From: Corynebacterium silvaticum
GTDB lineage: Bacteria > Actinomycetota > Actinomycetes > Mycobacteriales > Mycobacteriaceae
Reading direction: 5' to 3'
Length of the DNA: 64,000 bases
NCBI RefSeq assembly: GCF_004382825.2
Contig: NZ_SDQO02000001.1
Span: 620,001-684,000, forward strand
In this document: piece after piece, positions 26,997 to 35,405 of the stretch
How positions within the stretch are numbered: the first letter of the stretch is position 1
How the letters are laid out: every line of letters starts with the position of its first letter
Program-made: the position numbers and the translations under genes
Notes under the pieces: generated by a model
Told to the model about the DNA's origin: nothing
Seen by the model: only the letters and a program-made list of their open reading frames with translations
The model's database searches: none

Positions 26997-27494
26997 ATGG
27001 CAACGACACATTTTCATGGAACTAGCGTAACCACCAGCGGAAATCTTCCGAATGTGGGAGAACCGATTAAACGATTCACACTCACCGGAGCCGACCTTGC
27101 GGACCTTAGCGAGGCTACTTTTGCAGGAAAGCGCATTGTTTTTAACATCTTCCCGTCAGTAGATACTGATGTGTGTGCGGCATCGGTCCGTCGCTTTAAT
27201 GAACTCGCAAGCGGGATGGATAACACGGTTGTTCTGTGTGTTTCTATGGACCTGCCTTTTGCGCTTAACCGATTCTGTGCTGCGGAAGGCCTGGATAACG
27301 TGATCCCCGCATCAGCTTTCCGCTCTGCTTTTGGTAAAGACTTTGGAGTTGTTCTGGAGGACTCGCCGTTGAAGGGCCTCTTTGGTCGGGCCGTGGTGGT
27401 TACTGATGAGCGGGGTGTTGTTCAGCACCGAGAGTTGGTTTCGGAGATCACTGAAGAGCCGCACTACGACTCTGCTCTAGCTGCACTGCAGTAG
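26997..27494 (+). CDS. tpx: Thiol peroxidase
   Basis: 165 residues of the atypical 2-Cys peroxiredoxin family. The peroxidatic Cys lies in [18 protein letters not shown] and the resolving Cys in [12 protein letters not shown]. It reduces hydroperoxides using thioredoxin in the cytoplasm. The start MATTHFHG fits the family; upstream in-frame codons to 26970 are not conserved. It is divergent from the cyclophilin gene. Confidence 0.95.
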   Translation: MATTHFHGTSVTTSGNLPNVGEPIKRFTLTGADLADLSEATFAGKRIVFNIFPSVDTDVCAASVRRFNELASGMDNTVVLCVSMDLPFALNRFCAAEGLDNVIPASAFRSAFGKDFGVVLEDSPLKGLFGRAVVVTDERGVVQHRELVSEITEEPHYDSALAALQ

Positions 27495-27538
27495 AGCAAT
27501 CTGGAAAGTAATTCTTCGCGTTCAGTACGCTAGGGGCC

Positions 27539-27544
27539 TAAAAT
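27539..27544 (+). promoter_or_regulatory. Putative -10 box for a leaderless mRNA
   Basis: TAAAAT, 8 bases before the ATG at 27553, with no clear Shine-Dalgarno. Confidence 0.4.
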
Positions 27545-27552
27545 AGGGCGTT

Positions 27553-28191
27553 ATGGAGATTCTTGGCTTTGCTACGGGCCCCTATCAAACAAACTGTTAC
27601 GTCTTGGTTCATAGCGACCAAGCTAGCGTCATCGACCCGGGGATGCATGCCCAGTCTCACATTGAGGCCTTTCTTGCTGAACAGAAAGTATCCCTTGTTC
27701 AGGTAGTGCTCACGCATGGGCATATCGATCACATCCGTGATGCGGCGGCATTGGCCAACAAATGGGGTGTGCCAGTTTATATCCACGATGCGGATGCAGC
27801 TTTCCTGGATAAAGGTAAAGGAATGTCCAAGGAGTCCCTGTTGCTTTTTGCGGCCGAGGACATGGCGTTGCCCAATGACAGACAAAGCCTAGAACACGGG
27901 CAGCGCATCGAGCTTGGGGGAGAAGAGTTCGAAGTTCGACACGGGCCAGGGCATTCGCCCGGTTCTGTACTTTTGGTGGGCTCTGAGTTCTGTTTCTCTG
28001 GCGACATTCTTTTCAAAGGATCTATTGGACGGACTGATCTTATGCACTCCGACCCTCAAGCAACGCAAGAGACCCTAAAAAATCAAGTTCTTTGCCTTGA
28101 TAATTCTCTTCAGATTTTGCCGGGTCACGGACCGATGACGACAATGCGCGCTGAGCGAATGAACAATCCGTACTTGCGCCCCTTGCTTTAA
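27553..28191 (+). CDS. MBL-fold metal hydrolase (glyoxalase II-like)
   Basis: 212 residues with the metallo-beta-lactamase motif THGHIDHIRDA, GPGHSPGSV, FSGDILFKGSIGRTD and the closing LPGHGPMT. These ligate two metal ions. The gene's position before hisS matches mycobacterial Rv2581c, annotated as a possible glyoxalase II; the true thioester substrate is unknown. Length and motifs fit the YcbL/GloB-like subgroup that lacks the C-terminal glutathione-binding domain. Confidence 0.88.
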   Translation: MEILGFATGPYQTNCYVLVHSDQASVIDPGMHAQSHIEAFLAEQKVSLVQVVLTHGHIDHIRDAAALANKWGVPVYIHDADAAFLDKGKGMSKESLLLFAAEDMALPNDRQSLEHGQRIELGGEEFEVRHGPGHSPGSVLLVGSEFCFSGDILFKGSIGRTDLMHSDPQATQETLKNQVLCLDNSLQILPGHGPMTTMRAERMNNPYLRPLL

Positions 28192-28274
28192 AAAACACAC
28201 GAGAGTCCAAGCATGTGCGTGGTTGTGTGAACCCACTGCGCGTTCTTGGCTACTCATGACTAAAGTAGTTCGGT

Positions 28275-29546
28275 GTGAGTACAAAGAAGCTTCAGACAAT
28301 CTCGGCACCGAAAGGCGTGCCTGACTATATTCCGCCGGTATCGCCGGAATTCCTTGGTGTTCGAGACACCTTCGCACATCAGGCCCATCTTGCTGGTTAC
28401 GAGCACATCGAGCTTCCTGTGTTTGAAGAGACAGCACTGTTCGCTCGGGGTGTCGGTGAGTCGACGGATGTTGTCTCCAAGGAGATGTACACGTTTGCTG
28501 ATCGCGGAGAACGCTCCGTGACGTTGCGTCCTGAGGGTACCGCCGGCGTTATGCGGGCAGTGATCGAACACAACCTTGATCGCGGTCAGCTTCCGGTAAA
28601 GCTCAATTACTATGGTCCGTTTTTCCGCTATGAGCGCCCACAAGCTGGCCGGTATAGGCAGCTGCAGCAAGTAGGCGTCGAGGCGATTGGCATTGATGAC
28701 CCAGCGTTGGACGCAGAAGTAATCGCTCTCGCTGACAGATCTCTTAAAGCCATCGGTCTACGGGGATACAGGCTGGAGATCACGTCGCTTGGCGACGATT
28801 CCTGCCGCCCGGCGTACCGTCAAAAGCTTCAGGACTTTCTCTTTGCGTTGCCTCTCGACGAGGAGACTCGCCGCAGGGCTGAGATTAATCCGCTGCGTGT
28901 GCTCGATGACAAGCGCCTTGAAGTGCGTGAAATGACAGCCGATGCGCCGCTCATGCTGGATAATCTTTCTTCCGCATGCCGCGAGCACTTTGAAACAGTG
29001 ACTGGTCTTCTTGATGACCTCGGGGTGGCGTACACAGTCAACCCTCGAATGGTGCGTGGCTTGGACTACTACACCAAAACCACGTTCGAGTTTGTCCATG
29101 ATGGCCTTGGTGCACAGTCGGGTATTGGTGGTGGAGGTCGCTATGACGGCTTGATGGCACAGCTCGGAGGACAGGAACTTTCTGGAATCGGTTATGCCTT
29201 AGGCGTTGATCGTTGCCTACTGGCGCTTCAGGTAGAAGAAAAAACTGTCACTGACGGATCCCGCGTTGCTGTTTTCGGTGTTCCGATGGGGGCAACGGCT
29301 AAGCGGAGTATGGTTGGCATCGTCGATAAGCTGCGTGCACAGGGCATCTCTGCAGATATGTCCTATGGCGACCGTGGTTTGAAAGGTGCCATGAAAGGTG
29401 CCGACCGTGCGGGGGCTCGCTTTACGCTGGTTGTAGGAGACCGTGAACTGGAACAAGGTGTTGTTGCAGTTAAGGATATGGTCTCAAAGGAACAACACGA
29501 TATTGCTATAGACGATCTGGTAGCTGAGCTAAAAGCACGTCTTTAA
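28275..29546 (+). CDS. hisS: Histidine--tRNA ligase
   Basis: 423 residues. Class II motifs: motif 2 [20 protein letters not shown] (here the well-known FFRYERPQ), HisA region [11 protein letters not shown], motif 3 [10 protein letters not shown], and a C-terminal anticodon-binding domain. Translation starts at a GTG; there is no clear Shine-Dalgarno. It ends at a bidirectional terminator shared with the convergent sdaA. Confidence 0.96.
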   Translation: MSTKKLQTISAPKGVPDYIPPVSPEFLGVRDTFAHQAHLAGYEHIELPVFEETALFARGVGESTDVVSKEMYTFADRGERSVTLRPEGTAGVMRAVIEHNLDRGQLPVKLNYYGPFFRYERPQAGRYRQLQQVGVEAIGIDDPALDAEVIALADRSLKAIGLRGYRLEITSLGDDSCRPAYRQKLQDFLFALPLDEETRRRAEINPLRVLDDKRLEVREMTADAPLMLDNLSSACREHFETVTGLLDDLGVAYTVNPRMVRGLDYYTKTTFEFVHDGLGAQSGIGGGGRYDGLMAQLGGQELSGIGYALGVDRCLLALQVEEKTVTDGSRVAVFGVPMGATAKRSMVGIVDKLRAQGISADMSYGDRGLKGAMKGADRAGARFTLVVGDRELEQGVVAVKDMVSKEQHDIAIDDLVAELKARL

Positions 29547-29560
29547 CCGTGTGATGGGCG

Positions 29561-29603
29561 AAGGCCTTGACCCCAGAGCAGATATTTCTGGGGTCAAGGC
29601 CTT
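29561..29603. terminator. Bidirectional terminator between hisS and sdaA
   Basis: Perfect 17-bp arms, AAGGCCTTGACCCCAGA and its complement, with a 9-base loop. It lies between convergent genes, 10-15 bases from each stop, and can serve both. Confidence 0.85.
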
Positions 29604-29612
29604 CAACTGTCT

Positions 29613-31019
29613 TTAGCACTCGGTGAGGTTCACTGGAAGTCCGAGGTTGGCTGCCAGGCCTCCCATGGAGGTCTCTTTGTACTTTGTGAGCATGTCTTTG
29701 CCGGTATCTGCCATTGTTTTCACGACTTCATCGAGCTTGAAGCGGTGAGGCCCGGTCTCAATAAGCGACAAGCGTGCTGCGTTGATAGATTTCACGCCGC
29801 CGATTGCGTTGCGCTCGATGCACGGAATCTGGACTAGGCCAGCCACGGGGTCGCAGGTGAGTCCGAGGTTGTGCTCAAGCGCTATTTCCCCTGCATGCTC
29901 TACCTGCTCAGGGGTTCCGCCCATGACTTGGCATAGTCCGGCTGCCGCCATAGCTGACGCTGAGCCGACTTCTCCTTGGCATCCGACCTCTGCGCCTGAA
30001 ATAGAAGCATTGAGCTTGATGATCACTCCTACCGCCGCTGCGGAGAGGAGGAAATCGCGGTGCCAATCAGCGGACAAGTCTTTGCGGAAGTCTCGGGCGT
30101 AGTGCATGACTGCCGGGATAATGCCGGCAGCTCCATTAGTAGGAGCGGTGACAATACGGCCGCCGGCAGCGTTTTCCTCATTGACTGCAAGAGCATAGAG
30201 GTTGACCCATTCCATTGCACGCAGGGTATCCTCGTGAGCGTTGTCTATGTCGCGGTGAAGATACTCGTGAAGCCCGGGTGCCCGGCGCTGGACGTTAAGA
30301 CCACCTGGCAAAATACCCGGTGTCTTAATTCCCTGGACTACGCATTCCTGCATAGCTTCCCAAACCGCATCAATGTGCTTGATGACGGGTGCAGCATCCC
30401 TATGGATTGCCACCTCGTTGGACATCATGATCTCTGCTACGGAAAGTCCGGATTGCTTGCATACAGATAGCAACTCATCGCCCGTGCGGAATCGATATGG
30501 CAGGGGATCGTCGGAAGTAACCCGAGACGTTGTGGATGCGCCAGAACCAAGGGGTTCTTGCTGTGCATGGAATTCCTGCTTAGTCAGGATGAATCCACCG
30601 CCGACGGAGAAGTACACCTCGGGTTCTGCCAGCTGGTTTCCCGTGGAATCATAGGCGATAAACGTCATCGCGTTGGGGTGCTCTGGAAGGGGCGTGGGAT
30701 CAAAAATAAGTTGGTAAGAGACGATGCCGTCGGGGCCAGTAACCGTGCCTTCAGTGGCTACTGGTTCGCCGAATGCTGGAGCGATGTCGGGGGTGGTAGT
30801 GGTTGGCTCATAACCTACAAGACCGAGTATGGTTGCGCGGTCAGTTCCGTGACCGACTCCGGTTGCAGCAAGAGATCCGTGCAACGTGACGGAAATTTTT
30901 GCGCCTAAGAGTTCTGGATGGGCGCTGGAAAAATGGTTCGCGGCGCGCATCGGTCCTACTGTGTGTGAGGACGAGGGGCCGATGCCGATACTGAACAAGT
31001 CGATGATGCTGATGGTCAT
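29613..31019 (-). CDS. sdaA: L-serine ammonia-lyase, iron-sulphur type, single chain
   Basis: 468 residues combining beta (about 1-165) and alpha domains. [15 protein letters not shown] is the serine-binding N-terminal motif. Cluster-ligand cysteines appear in [17 protein letters not shown] and [16 protein letters not shown], and the protein ends in TEC, the C-terminal Cys that reaches the active site in this family. It converts serine to pyruvate and ammonia. The ATG at 31019 has AAAGGAG 6 bases upstream. Confidence 0.95.
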   Translation of the reverse strand: MTISIIDLFSIGIGPSSSHTVGPMRAANHFSSAHPELLGAKISVTLHGSLAATGVGHGTDRATILGLVGYEPTTTTPDIAPAFGEPVATEGTVTGPDGIVSYQLIFDPTPLPEHPNAMTFIAYDSTGNQLAEPEVYFSVGGGFILTKQEFHAQQEPLGSGASTTSRVTSDDPLPYRFRTGDELLSVCKQSGLSVAEIMMSNEVAIHRDAAPVIKHIDAVWEAMQECVVQGIKTPGILPGGLNVQRRAPGLHEYLHRDIDNAHEDTLRAMEWVNLYALAVNEENAAGGRIVTAPTNGAAGIIPAVMHYARDFRKDLSADWHRDFLLSAAAVGVIIKLNASISGAEVGCQGEVGSASAMAAAGLCQVMGGTPEQVEHAGEIALEHNLGLTCDPVAGLVQIPCIERNAIGGVKSINAARLSLIETGPHRFKLDEVVKTMADTGKDMLTKYKETSMGGLAANLGLPVNLTEC

Positions 31020-31251
31020 CTGTGCTCCTTTAAAAACGGGTGAGTGAGATCCATAGTAGAGATAGAGCACAACAAGTTCAGCCCCCGAATGGTGGCGATA
31101 TGGCGTCTAGCGATCTAGTGGTCTGTGATTATGGCGTTTAATAAGTCTGTTTTCTGGGGTAATGCAGGGTGTGATGATTCTACATTCGTGGTGAGAATTT
31201 TCTGTTATTGCCGTTATCACGGGGACTAAAACATCGTATTTTTTTAAAACC

Positions 31252-31788
31252 CTAGGGCGTTAAAAGAAGCGCAAGCTCGTGTGCCGCGCGGTGGATTCGT
31301 TGGCAGAAGGCATCGGAATTTTCCGGCAGTCTATCGTGTGGCGTGGCCAGAATTGCGGTGGGAACAGTCGCCGCTTTGAGATACGTAAACAATGGGCGTA
31401 CGGCGTATTCAAGGACGAGCGCATGCCGCTGGGAACCTGCATTAGCGGCGATGATCACAGGCATTTCATGAATATCTTGTGGTTGTAATACATCAAAGAA
31501 CATCTTGAAAAGGCCGGAATAGCTGGCCTTAAACACCGGGGTTACCGCGATGAGGGCGTCGGCGGAACGTACAGAATCAATAGCCTGCTGCAATTCCAAG
31601 GAGGTAGCGTTTTCTGTCACCGAGTGCGCGAGATCGACCGCAAGATTGCGTAACTCTATAACCTGCACTGTGAGCGTTTGCCCTGAGGCTGCAACTTCCT
31701 TGCGAACCTCAGCGGCGATTTCTTGTGCAAGAGATAAAGAGCTTGATGGCGTGGAGAGTCCTGCGGACACAATGGTCACTGTTCGCAC
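31252..31788 (-). CDS. NADPH-dependent FMN reductase-like flavoprotein
   Basis: 178 residues of the flavodoxin-like FMN reductase family: an N-terminal beta strand and loop (VSAGLSTPSSSLSLA), then ADALIAVTPVFKASYSGLFKMFFDVL, and an internal PVIIAANAGSQRHALVLEY block. It probably supplies reduced FMN or acts as an oxidoreductase. Its start lies inside the 3' end of the tetR-like gene (13-base overlap), so the two form an operon. No monooxygenase partner is next to it. Confidence 0.85.
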   Translation of the reverse strand: MRTVTIVSAGLSTPSSSLSLAQEIAAEVRKEVAASGQTLTVQVIELRNLAVDLAHSVTENATSLELQQAIDSVRSADALIAVTPVFKASYSGLFKMFFDVLQPQDIHEMPVIIAANAGSQRHALVLEYAVRPLFTYLKAATVPTAILATPHDRLPENSDAFCQRIHRAAHELALLLTP

Positions 31789-32378
31789 GATGAAGAGGCC
31801 TCCTTAATAGATATTCCGGCGCGGCATCCCGCTAAGTAGATAGCGATGAGATGTTTTGTTGATGGGGCGGGGAGCGTTCCCATATCAAAGTGTGGGGGTG
31901 CGCATAGCGCGATAATCCCAGTGTAGAAGTCAATGCCGGAGATACTGGAATGGATAAGGCCTGTGGTGCGGAGATTCGTGTCGATTCTGCGGATCTGGGT
32001 GAAAAGTGCCTCGCGGGGTCTCACAAAATCGGGAGGAAGTTGTTTTTCCTCGGGTTGGACTAGCGCCGGGATAAGTATGTTGAGTCCGACAGCCGTGATG
32101 AGGTTAACCAGCTCATTGAGCTGGTCTAGTGCGGCTTCTTGATCGCAAGGTGGGGCGTCGGCTATGCGCTTGAGCTCAGCGACTCCACGGTCAGCGATAG
32201 CGATAATGCAGCTATGGACGAGGTCGTTACGCGTGGGGAAATTGCGATACAGGGTGGCAATGCCTACTCCGGCTTCCTCGGCCACTGATTCGAGCGTCAT
32301 GTCCTTTCCATCCCTGATGAGCAGGGACATCCCGGCTTCAATGAGACTATTACGTCTGCGCATGGCGTCGGATCGCAT
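31776..32378 (-). CDS. TetR-family transcriptional regulator
   Basis: 200 residues. N-terminal helix-turn-helix: AGMSLLIRDGKDMTLESVAE followed by EAGVGIATLYRNFPTRNDL, typical of TetR proteins. The C-terminal ligand domain is not assignable. AAGGAA lies 8 bases before the ATG at 32378. It is transcribed with the FMN reductase and divergently from the ABC-like/YhgE pair. The shared 160-base region holds a palindrome that is a candidate operator. Confidence 0.88.
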   Translation of the reverse strand: MRSDAMRRRNSLIEAGMSLLIRDGKDMTLESVAEEAGVGIATLYRNFPTRNDLVHSCIIAIADRGVAELKRIADAPPCDQEAALDQLNELVNLITAVGLNILIPALVQPEEKQLPPDFVRPREALFTQIRRIDTNLRTTGLIHSSISGIDFYTGIIALCAPPHFDMGTLPAPSTKHLIAIYLAGCRAGISIKEASSSCEQ

Positions 32379-32477
32379 TATGGGGTTCCTTGTGCTGGGA
32401 GGGGTATAAGCTTTGCTGAAGTATCTGTGCGCAGGCCTGTTTGACATTGCAGCACGGGGAGAGAAATATGTTGTTGA

Positions 32478-32490
32478 CTCCAATGTGGAG
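32478..32490. promoter_or_regulatory. Candidate TetR operator between divergent transcripts
   Basis: CTCCA-ATG-TGGAG, flanked by GTTGA and GGTAAC that extend the symmetry imperfectly. It lies 48 bases before the ABC-like gene and overlaps a possible promoter (TTGTTG, 16 bases, TAACAT). Confidence 0.4.
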
Positions 32491-32538
32491 GGTAACATCT
32501 CACTTTGGTTCTCGTAAACCAGTGAAGCAGAGGAATAC

Positions 32539-33306
32539 ATGGACCCGTCTGAAGCACACACGTCATCGCAGGCTCCCGACGAGCCGGTGGTGCTGACCGC
32601 TCGAGACCTCGTACTCACCAGCAGCACTGAATTGCCGTATCTTGATGTTGAACCGGGGTTGACATTGCTGCATTGCGGTCGCGAAAACTCGGCGACCACG
32701 CTGTCATTGACCCTGGCTGGGCGTATGAAGCCTAAGTCTGGGACAGTGATGCTTAACTCTGCATCAGGAGAAATGACTACTCCACGACAGCTCCATAAGC
32801 ATGTGGCTTTGGCAGGAATCCCTGAATTTGATTCGCTGGAACGGCTTGTGCCGGTCAAAGCTGTGGTGCGCGAGCAGGCAGCGTGGACGAGTAGCTGGTG
32901 GCGTCGGGTGCCTTCTTCGATTGAGAAGATCGATAGCTTTGTTCAAGCGGCAGAGTTACTTGGTATCCAGGCCACTGCGAGTTTTGGCAAAAAGAAGGTC
33001 GGTGAGCTAGATCCGCTGGAACGCTTTGCGTTGAGGATTGCTTTGGCCTTGACGTCGCGACCCGATGCGGATCTTCTTATCGTGGACGATATTGACCAGA
33101 TTAGGAGTCTCCGTCTGCGAGCGGATCTCTTACGCCAGCTGAAAGTAGTATCCGAGGTGCTTCCGGTAGTCACGGTGTCTGCTAACTCGGATGTGGACGG
33201 AATTTGCGATGCCGATGTACCGGTGGCCGGTGCGCTAAAACGGGCGCAGGATCGGGAGAAAAATGTACTCGATAACCTGTTGCAGCTGGGGGATAGCAAT
33301 GAGTGA
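32539..33306 (+). CDS. Degenerate ABC ATPase-like protein paired with YhgE
   Basis: 255 residues with the outline of an ABC nucleotide-binding domain but decayed motifs. The Walker A position reads GRENSATT (residues about 47-54), lacking the invariant Gly and Lys. The signature LSGGQ is replaced by VGELDPLER, and there is no H-loop His in VVTVSANSD. A Walker B-like DLLIVDDID remains. It is therefore probably not an active ATPase, or binds nucleotide weakly. It lies 42 bases before a YhgE/Pip membrane protein, suggesting that it is that protein's cytoplasmic partner (inference). Confidence 0.75.
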   Translation: MDPSEAHTSSQAPDEPVVLTARDLVLTSSTELPYLDVEPGLTLLHCGRENSATTLSLTLAGRMKPKSGTVMLNSASGEMTTPRQLHKHVALAGIPEFDSLERLVPVKAVVREQAAWTSSWWRRVPSSIEKIDSFVQAAELLGIQATASFGKKKVGELDPLERFALRIALALTSRPDADLLIVDDIDQIRSLRLRADLLRQLKVVSEVLPVVTVSANSDVDGICDADVPVAGALKRAQDREKNVLDNLLQLGDSNE

Positions 33307-33348
33307 TATGAAGCAACAACGCCAACGGATAGGAAAGGGGATAGGCGA

Positions 33349-35370
33349 GTGAACCTATTCCATATTGGGACCGAGTTTCGTCGGTTCGGGCATGGCAAGC
33401 TCCCCCCGCTGGCTATCGTCGTGATCGTTTTGATGCCGCTGCTTTTCGGTGGCCTTTTTGTCTGGTCTTATTGGGATCCAATCGGACGCCTTAACAAGCT
33501 TCCTGTGGCCGTAGTCAATTCTGACCAAGGCGCGACAAAGGACGGCAAAGATATTAAAGCCGGTGACCAGATTGTGGAAAAACTGGTTAACAATCCGGCG
33601 GCTAAATTCATTGAAGTCGATCCTGAGACAGCAAAAGAGGGCATAGCTAACGGCACCTATTATTTTGCCATCGAGTTCCCCTCTGACTTCTCTGAAGCAG
33701 CAATCAGTGCGAGCACGGATAAGCCACACCAAGCCAAGCTCAATGCCGTGTACAACAATGCCAATGGTTTTCTGGCCACCACGGTGGGAAATCAGGTAGT
33801 GGCACGCGTGCTAGCCAGCGTTAATGAGCGTCTTGGAACGCGAGTAGCAAACCAGCTGTTGGTGGGGTTTAACGCAATCGGCAGCGGGCTGCATGCAGCA
33901 GGCGACGGGGCGCACAAGCTTGCCGACGGCACCGGCACGGCAAAGGACGGCGCGCAAAAACTTGAGGGCGGTACGAAGCAGCTTCACGACGGCATCGAGG
34001 CTGCCGACCAAGGCGCGCACAAGCTTGCCGACGGCACAAAGCAACTCCACCAAGGAATCGGCACGGCAAAGGACGGCGCAGACACTCTAGCCTCTGGGTT
34101 GCAACGGCTTAATACCGCCACAGATACCCTAGGTGATGGGGCAGGGCAGGTATCGGCGGGCGTCGATAAGCTTGTAGGTGTTGCGCGTCAGGCAAGTAAC
34201 GCCCAGGATCAGCTGACTATTCCGCTGGTCAATTTGAGTGCACAGCTGCGGGCAACGGGTATTCCGCAAGCAATCGACCTAGCCAATAGCGCAGATGCAA
34301 TCATCGCGTCTATTACTGCACAAGGTATCGGCGGAAACTCTGAAATCATCGGGCAGCTCAATAAGCTTTCTCATGGAGCTGCGGAAATCCATCGCCAGCT
34401 TTCGGATCCCGCAGCGCCCTACCGTTCCGGCGTCAACCAGGCAACGGATGGTGCGCAGAAGCTCTCCACTGGGTTGCACAAGCTTGCCGACGGCTCCGAA
34501 CAACTCGTCGTGGGAACGCAAACCCTTGCGGACGGAACGAGTCGGCTTTCTGAAGGCTCCCAGCAACTCACCGTTGGCGCTGCGCAGCTAAGCTCTGGCC
34601 TGGTCAAACTCTCCGAAGGATCTGGCGAATTAGCGCTCAAACTCAACCAGAGTGCAGACAAGGTTCCTTCTTTTGACGAAAAAACGATAGACGATGCCGC
34701 CCGGAATGTGTCGACCCCAGTCAAACAAGAAGTAACCAAAGACACTATGTCCCTCTTTGGAGTGGGACTTTCACCAATGTTTATTGCGCTCGGGCTATTC
34801 ATGGGCGGAACCGTCACCTTTATGCTGATGCGTCCCCTGCAACGTCGAGCCATCGAAACCGGCGTAGCCCCCTTCAGAGCAGTGCTCGCATCGTACCTTC
34901 CTGCCGTCATCGTGGGTTGTTCGCAGGCGACAGTAATGTTCTTTGTCCAGCGCTACGCGATCGGTCTAGATGCATACAACGAGATCGGCCTTTGGGCGGC
35001 CATGTGTGTATCTTCCATGGCGTTTATGGCTATCACCCAAGGTTTCAACGCAGTCTTTGGCTCCACCGTTGGCCGAGTGCTCTGCATCGCCTTTATGTCC
35101 TTGCAGATTGTCTCCTCAGGCGGACTATATCCACCGGAAACACAACCTGCACCGCTGCGTTGGTTCCATACATACGATCCGATGACCTACTCGGTAAATC
35201 TCCTGCGCCAGATGATCTACCACACTGATATGACGCTGGATCATAGAGCGCTTCAGTCCCTAGTAGTGCTCTTCTTCATCGCTGCACTATTCCTTAGCTT
35301 CTCCACCTTTGCAGCACTGCGAGAACGGCAAATGAAGATGAAGGACCTACACCCAGAAGTTTCTGTCTAA
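33349..35370 (+). CDS. YhgE/Pip-family membrane protein
   Basis: 673 residues, GTG start with AAAGGGGA upstream. One N-terminal membrane helix (about 22-42), PVAVVNSDQGA at the start of the external domain, a long central region of Gly/Asp repeats with heptad spacing (HKLADGT, KDGAQKL, GTKQLHDGI; about residues 180-450), and five or six C-terminal helices of the ABC-2 type. This is the layout of phage-infection-protein / YhgE and of EsaA-like proteins. The repeats probably form an extended helical stalk outside the membrane. Transport or secretion is likely; the cargo is unknown. Confidence 0.85.
   Translation: MNLFHIGTEFRRFGHGKLPPLAIVVIVLMPLLFGGLFVWSYWDPIGRLNKLPVAVVNSDQGATKDGKDIKAGDQIVEKLVNNPAAKFIEVDPETAKEGIANGTYYFAIEFPSDFSEAAISASTDKPHQAKLNAVYNNANGFLATTVGNQVVARVLASVNERLGTRVANQLLVGFNAIGSGLHAAGDGAHKLADGTGTAKDGAQKLEGGTKQLHDGIEAADQGAHKLADGTKQLHQGIGTAKDGADTLASGLQRLNTATDTLGDGAGQVSAGVDKLVGVARQASNAQDQLTIPLVNLSAQLRATGIPQAIDLANSADAIIASITAQGIGGNSEIIGQLNKLSHGAAEIHRQLSDPAAPYRSGVNQATDGAQKLSTGLHKLADGSEQLVVGTQTLADGTSRLSEGSQQLTVGAAQLSSGLVKLSEGSGELALKLNQSADKVPSFDEKTIDDAARNVSTPVKQEVTKDTMSLFGVGLSPMFIALGLFMGGTVTFMLMRPLQRRAIETGVAPFRAVLASYLPAVIVGCSQATVMFFVQRYAIGLDAYNEIGLWAAMCVSSMAFMAITQGFNAVFGSTVGRVLCIAFMSLQIVSSGGLYPPETQPAPLRWFHTYDPMTYSVNLLRQMIYHTDMTLDHRALQSLVVLFFIAALFLSFSTFAALRERQMKMKDLHPEVSV
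33910..34079 (+). repeat. Internal DNA direct repeats in the YhgE-like gene
   Basis: A 23-base unit starting GCGCACAAGCTTGCC occurs at 33910-33932 and 34015-34037, 105 bases (35 codons) apart; part of it recurs at 34477-34494. A second 21-base unit starting CGGCACGGCAAAGG occurs at 33933-33953 and 34059-34079. These encode the stalk repeats and could allow in-frame length changes. Confidence 0.85.
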
Positions 35371-35405
35371 CGCTGAAGTCAAGCAGTGACCTAGACTTCT
35401 AATAC

